Positions 57,917-64,000 of a stretch of 64,000 nucleotides of DNA are shown in pieces. A model generated the notes under the pieces. That model saw only the letters and a list, made by a program, of their open reading frames with translations, was not told the origin of the DNA and searched no databases. Each line of letters starts with the position of its first letter. The stretch's first letter is position 1. A program made the translations under genes and the position numbers. Origin of the DNA: Shimia_B sp039815465 (GTDB taxonomy: Bacteria; Pseudomonadota; Alphaproteobacteria; Rhodobacterales; Rhodobacteraceae); the NCBI GenBank assembly GCA_039815465.1, contig JBCBZG010000005.1, positions 1-64,000 on the forward strand, written 5' to 3'.

Positions 57917-59743
57917 ATGGCGCGTCCCCCACTTCTTCAACTGTCTGACCTGTCGCTGACCTTTGGCGGCGATCCTGTGTTTCGTGATCTGTCGCTCGTC
58001 ATCCAGCCGGGGGACCGCGTGGCGCTGGTCGGCCGTAACGGGTCTGGCAAATCCACGCTGCTCAAAGTCATGGCCGGGCTCGTAGAACAAGACACCGGCA
58101 GTCGCGTGCTGCCTGCGGGCGTGTCTGTTGGGTATATGCAGCAGGACCCCGACCTGAGCGGCTTCGACACCCTTGGCGAGTTCGCCATGAGCGACCTTGA
58201 TCCCGGCGAAGAGTACCGCGTGGAAATGGCGGGCGAGGGGCTGAAGTTTGACCCCGCGCGCCCTGTCGCCACGGCCTCCGGCGGGGAACGGCGGCGCGCG
58301 GCGCTTGCAAAGCTCTGGGCCGAGGCACCGGAGCTGATGCTGCTGGATGAGCCGACCAACCATCTCGATATCGATGCGATTGGATGGCTGGAGGCGGAGC
58401 TCGGCAGCACGCGGTCGGCCTATGTCGTGATCTCCCATGACCGCGCGTTTTTGAACGCGCTCACGCGCGCGACGCTTTGGATCGACAGGGGGCAGGTGCT
58501 GCGCCAGGAAAAGGGCTTTTCGGCCTTTGAGGCGTGGCGCGACAAGGTCTGGGCGGAAGAGGATGACGCCCGGCACAAGCTCAACCGCAAGATCAAGGCC
58601 GAGGCACGCTGGGCGGTGGAGGGCATCAGTGCACGGCGCAAGCGCAACATGGGCCGCGTGCGGGCGCTGCAGGATCTGCGCGCCGAACGTTCGGCCCAGA
58701 TCAAGCGGCAGGGCACGGCGGCGCTCGACCTCAGCGGGGGGCAAAAGAGCGGCAAAAAGGTGATAGAGGCCAAGGGCATCGCGAAAGCGTTTGGCGACCG
58801 CGTCATTGTGCGAGACTTTTCGCTGACCGTGCAGCGTGGCGACCGCGTGGCTTTTGTGGGCCCCAATGGGGTGGGCAAGACGACCGTGCTCAAAATGCTG
58901 ACGGGCGAGCTCGCGCCTGATGAGGGGACCGTCAAGCTTGGAACATCGCTCGATGTGGCGGTGTTTGACCAGGCACGGGCACAGATCGACCCGGAGCTGA
59001 GCCTATGGGAGGCGCTGACGAGCGAGCAGGGGCTACGCGTGTCAGGGCGCGCCGATCAGGTGATGGTGCGCGGCGCGCCGCGGCACGTAGTGGGCTACCT
59101 TAAAGATTTTCTGTTCGATGAGGCGCAGGCACGCGCGCCGGTGCGTGCGCTGTCAGGCGGAGAACGGGCGCGGCTGCTTTTGGCAAAGCTTATGGCCAAG
59201 CCATCGAACCTGCTGATCCTCGACGAACCGACCAACGACTTTGACGTCGAAACCTTGGATTTGTTGCAGGACTTGTTGGGCGACTACGAAGGGACGGTGC
59301 TGCTGGTGAGCCACGACCGTGACTTCCTGGATCGCGTGGCGACCTCCACCGTGGCATTTGGGCCGCGGGGCAATCTGACGGTCTACGCAGGGGGGTGGAG
59401 CGATTATCAGTCGCAGAAACCCAGTGAAGCGCCGGATGTGGCCGCACAAAGCGCTCAAGTCGCGCAAGCTGCGAAACCTGCAGCAAAGCTTGCGTCGAAA
59501 CAGCCCAGTGGATTGAGTTTCACGGAGCGGCACAGGTTAGAAGCCTTGCCAGCTGAGATGGAGCGGCTCAGTGCGGAAATTGCCAAGCTCGAAGAGTTTC
59601 TAGCGGCGCCGGACCTTTTTTCCAAAGAACCAGTGAAGTTTCAGAAGGCGTCCGAGGCGCTGGTGGAGCGGCAGGCCGCTTTGGCGGCCGCCGAGGACGA
59701 GTGGCTGTCGCTGGAAGAAAAGGCCGAGGCCGCCGCGGGCTAA
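57917..59743 (+). CDS. ABC-F family ATPase (Uup-like)
   Basis: A 608-residue protein with two ABC domains: Walker A GRNGSGKST (from residue 39) and GPNGVGKTT (about 315), signature motifs SGGERRRAAL and SGGERARLL, and Walker B LMLLDEPTNHLD and LLILDEPTNDFD. The C-terminal coiled coil (about 530-608) matches Uup-type ABC-F factors that act on ribosomes or on DNA intermediates. No membrane segment. Confidence 0.92.
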   Translation: MARPPLLQLSDLSLTFGGDPVFRDLSLVIQPGDRVALVGRNGSGKSTLLKVMAGLVEQDTGSRVLPAGVSVGYMQQDPDLSGFDTLGEFAMSDLDPGEEYRVEMAGEGLKFDPARPVATASGGERRRAALAKLWAEAPELMLLDEPTNHLDIDAIGWLEAELGSTRSAYVVISHDRAFLNALTRATLWIDRGQVLRQEKGFSAFEAWRDKVWAEEDDARHKLNRKIKAEARWAVEGISARRKRNMGRVRALQDLRAERSAQIKRQGTAALDLSGGQKSGKKVIEAKGIAKAFGDRVIVRDFSLTVQRGDRVAFVGPNGVGKTTVLKMLTGELAPDEGTVKLGTSLDVAVFDQARAQIDPELSLWEALTSEQGLRVSGRADQVMVRGAPRHVVGYLKDFLFDEAQARAPVRALSGGERARLLLAKLMAKPSNLLILDEPTNDFDVETLDLLQDLLGDYEGTVLLVSHDRDFLDRVATSTVAFGPRGNLTVYAGGWSDYQSQKPSEAPDVAAQSAQVAQAAKPAAKLASKQPSGLSFTERHRLEALPAEMERLSAEIAKLEEFLAAPDLFSKEPVKFQKASEALVERQAALAAAEDEWLSLEEKAEAAAG

Positions 59744-59777
59744 GGGGGTGGGCCCGCCCGCCTCCCTTCTGCGCCTT

Positions 59778-59826
59778 CCAGGCTTGAACCTAAGGGGGCG
59801 CGCGCTGCGCGCGCGGGGCCGCCTGG
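59778..59826. terminator. Structured convergent intergenic hairpin
   Basis: CCAGGC/GCCTGG (59778-59783 with 59821-59826) encloses a second GC hairpin (59798-59814) between the convergent ABC-F and MttB-family genes. It probably stops transcription from one or both sides, though no U run is seen. Confidence 0.4.
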
Positions 59827-59833
59827 ACCGCGG

Positions 59834-61396
59834 CTATCCGCTCAGATGGATGTTAAAGCGCTGCCGGATAGCGCGGTCGACGTCTGGCGGAAGGGCCGCC
59901 GCGGTGGGTGTTGCGAGCAGGTCTGCTGTGCGCGCTTTGGCGTTCGCGACCAAGTCCGGTTTGCCGTTCTCGGCCCATTCCTTGGGCGAGGTGCGGTCGC
60001 CGAGCTCGGGGTAGACGAAGTCGCGCTGCATCCTGGAGAGCGTTTGCCCCGTGCCAAGGTAGTGGCCCGTCCCGCCCGTGCCATCGGCGCCCAGCACCGC
60101 CTCGCGGATCGTGTCTACGGCCAGCGTGTCCTCGGTCACTTCGATCCCACGCACGCAGCGCAGCGCCTGGCCGATGATGTCGTTGCCCATCACGAGGCTC
60201 TCGTGGCAAAACCCGAGGAGTGACGCGTGCATGCCGGCGGCCTCGTAGACCATATTGAGGCCCGATAGGCCCGCGAGCACATTTGAACACATTTGCTCCC
60301 AACCTGCCTGCATGTCAGGCAGCTTGGCGTCGGATGCCCCCGCCGCCGCGCCACCGGGGAGGTCGTAGAAGCGGTGCATTTGGGCGCAAGCGGCGGTCAA
60401 AAGGGCCTGTTCGCCCGATCCGATGGACATGGCCCCGGTCCTGAGGTCGAGCCCGAAGGGCCACGTGCCAAAGATGGCCTTTGCGCCCGGCGCGACCGCG
60501 TTCACATAGACAAGGCCCGCCAAGCATTCTGCGGTGGCTTGGACGACGGCGCCCGCGATTGTTGAGGGGGCAGTGGCCCCTGCCATCCCCGCCGACAATA
60601 GGAGGACGGGCATCCCGCCGCGCAAACACGCCTCCATCACTTCGCAGCTTTCGGTGGCGAACTTCATCGGTGGGACGACGAAGCAGTTGGAGTTCGACAC
60701 GAAAGGCCGCTCGCGAAACGCGGCCTCCGAGCCTGCCATCATGTAGAGCATATCGAGGATATCGGGGACGTGCTCGGGCACCGTGATGGAGGTGCCGATG
60801 TGCTTCCGGGTGCCTGCGACGCTGGCATAGACGGTGTTATAGTCCATCTCCCGATTGTCGAGGATATCGCGGGCAACCATCGGGCGCTGGAAAAAGTGGA
60901 TGTTATCGAGTTGGTCAGTCAGGCGCGCGGCGTCGTGGAGGTCCTGGATCGTGCTGTCGCGGTAGGCGGTCCCGTCGATGTCCACCATATGCACGGCGGC
61001 GCCCGCAGTGCCGTAGTGGACGCGGTGACCGGTCAGCTCGAGGTCGAATTGCGGGTCCCGTCCGTGAAGCGTGAAGCCGCGCGCCGCCTGTGCCAGTGCG
61101 TCCTCCACGAACGCCCGGGGGTAGCGCAGGCGCCCGTCGTCGCCCAGGATAGCCCCCGCCGCGACCATGGTGTCGATCCCGGATTGGGGTGCGTCGGCGA
61201 GCCCGATCTCCTCCAAGCAGGTGAGGGCGGCCTCGTGGATGCGGGCGATTTCGGCGTCGGTGAGCGGCTTATAGGTGCCGCCTTCGAGCCCTGCGCGAAC
61301 GGGGCGCAGATCCTGGGTCAAGGGCGCGGCGCGGGCGGCACGGCGCGCAGCGCGCCCGCCAGCGCGGGAGGGGCGGGTGTGGGTCTGGTCGTTCAT
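59834..61396 (-). CDS. MttB-family trimethylamine methyltransferase-like protein (non-pyrrolysine)
   Basis: A 520-residue TIM-barrel corrinoid methyltransferase of the MttB superfamily. Features include HYGTAGAAVHMVDIDGTAYRD, PFVSNSNCFVVPPMKFATES and GHYLGTGQTLSRMQRDF. The frame has no in-frame TAG, so it lacks the pyrrolysine of archaeal MttB. Such relatives act on glycine betaine or other quaternary amines. No corrinoid protein gene is adjacent. It lies downstream of an aminotransferase on the same strand, with a 225-base gap. Confidence 0.88.
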   Translation of the reverse strand: MNDQTHTRPSRAGGRAARRAARAAPLTQDLRPVRAGLEGGTYKPLTDAEIARIHEAALTCLEEIGLADAPQSGIDTMVAAGAILGDDGRLRYPRAFVEDALAQAARGFTLHGRDPQFDLELTGHRVHYGTAGAAVHMVDIDGTAYRDSTIQDLHDAARLTDQLDNIHFFQRPMVARDILDNREMDYNTVYASVAGTRKHIGTSITVPEHVPDILDMLYMMAGSEAAFRERPFVSNSNCFVVPPMKFATESCEVMEACLRGGMPVLLLSAGMAGATAPSTIAGAVVQATAECLAGLVYVNAVAPGAKAIFGTWPFGLDLRTGAMSIGSGEQALLTAACAQMHRFYDLPGGAAAGASDAKLPDMQAGWEQMCSNVLAGLSGLNMVYEAAGMHASLLGFCHESLVMGNDIIGQALRCVRGIEVTEDTLAVDTIREAVLGADGTGGTGHYLGTGQTLSRMQRDFVYPELGDRTSPKEWAENGKPDLVANAKARTADLLATPTAAALPPDVDRAIRQRFNIHLSG

Positions 61397-61426
61397 ATCT
61401 GGCTACCTTGGTTGCGTGGACGGGGA

Positions 61427-61440
61427 CGGGCTAAAGCCCG
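61427..61440. repeat. Short REP-like palindrome
   Basis: CGGGCTAAAGCCCG is a perfect 14-bp palindrome of the same kind as the one inside valS. It lies in the gap between the aminotransferase and the MttB-family gene. Confidence 0.45.
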
Positions 61441-61621
61441 AAAGGCCCCCCACGCGCCGCACGCCCCCGGGCCGCGCCAATCGTGCGCACGGTCAGCGCG
61501 ACACGCCACGCAAAGGAGTTGAGGGCAACCAAGGTCATAGCGCGAGTACGCAGCGCTAAATCGTCAGATTCTGTCGTGAATACGACGCGAAGGCTCAATC
61601 GCGACACGTGCTGAGCCGTGG

Positions 61622-62797
61622 CTAGGGCGTCTGAGCCTCTGCAAACGTCAGAACCTGCCCAAAGGCGTCGAGGAAATCTGCGTCCGGCAGCGTCATCGCC
61701 ACGCGGACATGGCCTGCGGCGGCCTGGCCAAAGCTTTCGCCAGGCATGACAGCAATATTGGTCGCATCGAGCAGCTTTTGCGCAAAGCCTTGCCCGCTGA
61801 GACCCGTCGCACGGATGTCGAGCATCAGATACATCGCCCCGCCGGAGGGCACGAGCCCGACCACGTTTTGCTGTGCAACCATGTCTGACGCGGCCCGGCG
61901 GCGGCGGGCGAAGGGGGCTGCGACCTCCTCCTCCAACCAGTCGCCTGCGGTCAGGGCAAAGGTTGCGGCATCTTGGATATAGCCCGGGACGCCGTAGGTC
62001 GTGTGGGTCGACAGGTTTTCGAGATGGGTGATGGCGTCCACCGGCCCCACGATCCACCCGACGCGGCTGCCGGTCATGGCGTGGCTTTTCGACATGGAGC
62101 CGATGACGAGCGTGCGTTCCGCCATGCCCGGCAGGGCGCGGGGGCTGATATGGCGGCCCTCCCACACTTGGACGTCGTAGACCTCATCCGAGATAAGCCA
62201 AAGGTCATGGGCCTGGCAGACATCAGCAATGCCCTTTAGCGCCTCGGCGGTGTAGACCACGCCCGTCGGGTTATTGGGTGTGTTGATCAGCAGACTTTTG
62301 GCGCCAGGGGCCTGGGCGGCGATGACATCCGTGCGCGGTTGAAACCCGTCTTCGGGCGCGCAGGGGACGGCCTGCGCCATTGCGCCTGTGCCGCGGATCG
62401 TGCCGGGGTAGGTGGCGTAGTAAGGATCAAGGTAGAGCCCGGTGTCGCCCGGGTTCAGCACCGCCTTATGGGTGGCAAAGAGCGCGGCCTGCCCGCCGGG
62501 TGTGATGAGCACGTTGTCGGCGGTCGTGGGCACGCCGGTGCGGGTCTCAACCCGGTTCGCGACGGCCTCCCTCAGGGCGCGGACGCCGGGGACGCTGGCA
62601 TAGCCGGTGTGCCCGCTCCGTGCGGACCGGTCCATAGCGTCGAGGATCGCAGGGTGGGTGCGGATGTCGTGTTCGCCGATCGTCAGCTCCTTGACCGCCA
62701 CGCCTGCCGCTTTCCGGCGGCGTGCCTCGTAAAAGAGCCCCCAGCCGTCGTCCCCATCATCGCCATTGAGGCGCAGTATCGTTTGAGAGAGTTCCAT
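61622..62797 (-). CDS. Class I/II pyridoxal-phosphate aminotransferase
   Basis: A 391-residue aminotransferase of the AspC/MalY-like fold. Motifs visible are the GHTGYASVPGVRALREAV start region, NTPNNPTGVVY, SDEVYD and the lysine in SMSKSHAMTGSRVGW. It may supply a keto acid or glycine-type substrate for the methyltransferase that follows, but no pathway is fixed. Confidence 0.87.
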   Translation of the reverse strand: MELSQTILRLNGDDGDDGWGLFYEARRRKAAGVAVKELTIGEHDIRTHPAILDAMDRSARSGHTGYASVPGVRALREAVANRVETRTGVPTTADNVLITPGGQAALFATHKAVLNPGDTGLYLDPYYATYPGTIRGTGAMAQAVPCAPEDGFQPRTDVIAAQAPGAKSLLINTPNNPTGVVYTAEALKGIADVCQAHDLWLISDEVYDVQVWEGRHISPRALPGMAERTLVIGSMSKSHAMTGSRVGWIVGPVDAITHLENLSTHTTYGVPGYIQDAATFALTAGDWLEEEVAAPFARRRRAASDMVAQQNVVGLVPSGGAMYLMLDIRATGLSGQGFAQKLLDATNIAVMPGESFGQAAAGHVRVAMTLPDADFLDAFGQVLTFAEAQTP

Positions 62798-62968
62798 GGC
62801 TCTATGGAGGCTGGCAGAAACGCGAAGTCAAGCGATCTGCGCTTGGCAAGATGGGCGCCCCGGTATATGCGGACGCATGGCCTATCTGCTTTGTCTGTGT
62901 TGCTGATTTTCTAGCCCCGCCCGGGCCCGTATTCGCACGACCATTCGCCAGACATCTGAGACTTCGCC

Positions 62969-64000
62969 ATGATCAACCTGACCAATTCCAAAACCCGCCG
63001 CAAAGAGCCATTTGAACCGCTCGATCCGTCCAACGTGCGCATGTATGTGTGCGGGCCCACGGTCTATGATCGCGCCCATATCGGCAATGCCCGCCCGGTT
63101 CTGGTTTTTGACGTGCTGTTCCGCCTCTTTCGCCATGTCTACGGCGCGGGTGCTGTGACCTACGCACGCAATTTCACGGATGTGGACGACAAGATCAACG
63201 CCCGCGCCGCTGAGCGGGGGCGCCCGATTGGCGACATCACGGCTGAAACCACCCAGTGGTTTTTGGATGACATGGGCGCGCTGGGCGCGCTTGAGCCCAC
63301 GCATATGCCCCGTGCGACCGCCTATATCGGTCACATGGTGGCGCTCATCGAGGACCTCGTGGCGCGCGGCCATGCCTATGCCGCCGAAGGGCACGTGCTG
63401 TTTTCCGTGGATAGCTACCGCGACTATGGCACGCTCAGCGGGCGGTCAGTCAAAGACATGATCGCCGGCGCCCGGGTCGAGGTCGCGCCTTACAAGCGTG
63501 ATCCGATGGACTTTGTGCTTTGGAAACCCTCCACACCGGATCTGCCTGGGTGGGAGAGCCCCTGGGGTCGAGGCCGCCCGGGCTGGCATATCGAATGCTC
63601 CGCCATGGCCGCGGACCTCCTCGGGCCACAATTTGATGTCCATGGTGGAGGCACCGACCTGCTTTTCCCGCACCACGAAAATGAGATCGCGCAGAGCACT
63701 TGCGCGGGCCACGGGTTTGCGCAGGTGTGGATGCACAACGAGATGCTCCAGGTCGAAGGCAAGAAGATGTCCAAGAGCTTGGGCAACTTTTTCACCGTTC
63801 GCGACCTGATCGACCAAGGTGTCCCGGGGGAGGTGATCCGCCTGGTGTTCCTGGGCACGCATTATTCCAAGCCGATGGATTGGACGGAAAAGAAGCGGCA
63901 GGAGGCTGAGGCGACGTTGCGCAAGTGGCGTGCCATAGCCGAACCCGGGGGCACACCGTCACAGGCGGCGGTGGCTGCGTTGTCTGACGACCTCAACACC
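62969..64000 (+). CDS. cysS: Cysteinyl-tRNA synthetase (3' end outside window)
   Basis: The first 344 codons of cysS, running off the window. The HIGH motif is HIGN in DRAHIGNARPV and the KMSKS loop is KKMSKSLGN. The zinc-site cysteines include YVCGPT and WHIECSAM, with later His-Glu residues. ATG 62969 is used; it lies 171 bp from the divergent aminotransferase start. The tRNA-Cys gene itself is at 4657. Confidence 0.95.
   Translation, partial: MINLTNSKTRRKEPFEPLDPSNVRMYVCGPTVYDRAHIGNARPVLVFDVLFRLFRHVYGAGAVTYARNFTDVDDKINARAAERGRPIGDITAETTQWFLDDMGALGALEPTHMPRATAYIGHMVALIEDLVARGHAYAAEGHVLFSVDSYRDYGTLSGRSVKDMIAGARVEVAPYKRDPMDFVLWKPSTPDLPGWESPWGRGRPGWHIECSAMAADLLGPQFDVHGGGTDLLFPHHENEIAQSTCAGHGFAQVWMHNEMLQVEGKKMSKSLGNFFTVRDLIDQGVPGEVIRLVFLGTHYSKPMDWTEKKRQEAEATLRKWRAIAEPGGTPSQAAVAALSDDLNT

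Noticed and set aside
59834..61396. Pyrrolysine in the MttB-family protein
   Set aside because: The frame has no in-frame TAG, so it belongs to the non-pyrrolysine branch.
1..64000. CRISPR arrays, rRNA genes or insertion sequences
   Set aside because: No regularly spaced repeats, no rRNA-like stretch and no recognisable transposase were seen on either strand.

Overview
The window is chromosomal DNA of a high-GC alphaproteobacterium, almost certainly a member of the Rhodobacteraceae (Roseobacter-type). The signs are the rpmF-plsX-fabH-ihfA-merR-tRNA-Pro order, a single-cysteine DksA, the nagZ-scpA-scpB block behind a SPOR protein, a double-length dCTP deaminase, and several small proteins typical of that family. 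This is inferred from gene content read by eye; no database search was run.

Region 1 (1-4656) is accessory DNA. It is the end of an integrative element inserted at the 3' end of a tRNA-Cys gene (4657-4730, minus strand). Its integrase (3583-4584) lies next to the tRNA and is translationally coupled to a 63-residue protein. Further in are a coiled-coil protein, a second short tyrosine recombinase, a secreted protein with a canonical EF-hand loop, and an Ala/Glu-rich protein that runs off the window. Several short palindromes lie in its intergenic gaps. The other attachment site is outside the window.

Region 2 (4731-34850) is mostly core chromosome. It holds tolC, a PopZ-like acidic protein, cobQ, efp, ygfZ, a class V aminotransferase, valS with a HisC-like gene, an orphan DUF2235 hydrolase, divergent metF/metR, an inositol monophosphatase, bpt, an RDD protein with two related DUF2852-like membrane proteins, a YbaK-type deacylase, glnE, the Entner-Doudoroff pair edd-eda, an RlmI-like methyltransferase coupled to a PIN protein, an M48 protease, and a GH16/RTX enzyme.

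Region 3 (35067-49371) begins with a minus-strand cluster containing a MoxR ATPase, a GNAT, a DUF2927 lipoprotein, a 55-residue membrane protein and a CoxE-type VWA protein. It continues with dksA, a flavin monooxygenase, exonuclease III, erpA, dgt and the tightly packed run argS-SPOR-nagZ-scpA-scpB-small protein.

Region 4 (49372-50812) is a visibly AT-richer islet. It carries one gene, for a membrane-anchored protein in which short helical segments alternate with collagen-like Gly-X-Y blocks. It is the least familiar gene in the window.

Region 5 (50813-64000) returns to core genes: the double-domain dCTP deaminase, tRNA-Pro(GGG), merR-ihfA, fabH-plsX-rpmF-DUF177, bamE, msrB, olsB, an ABC-F protein, an MttB-family methyltransferase behind an aminotransferase, and the 5' part of cysS.
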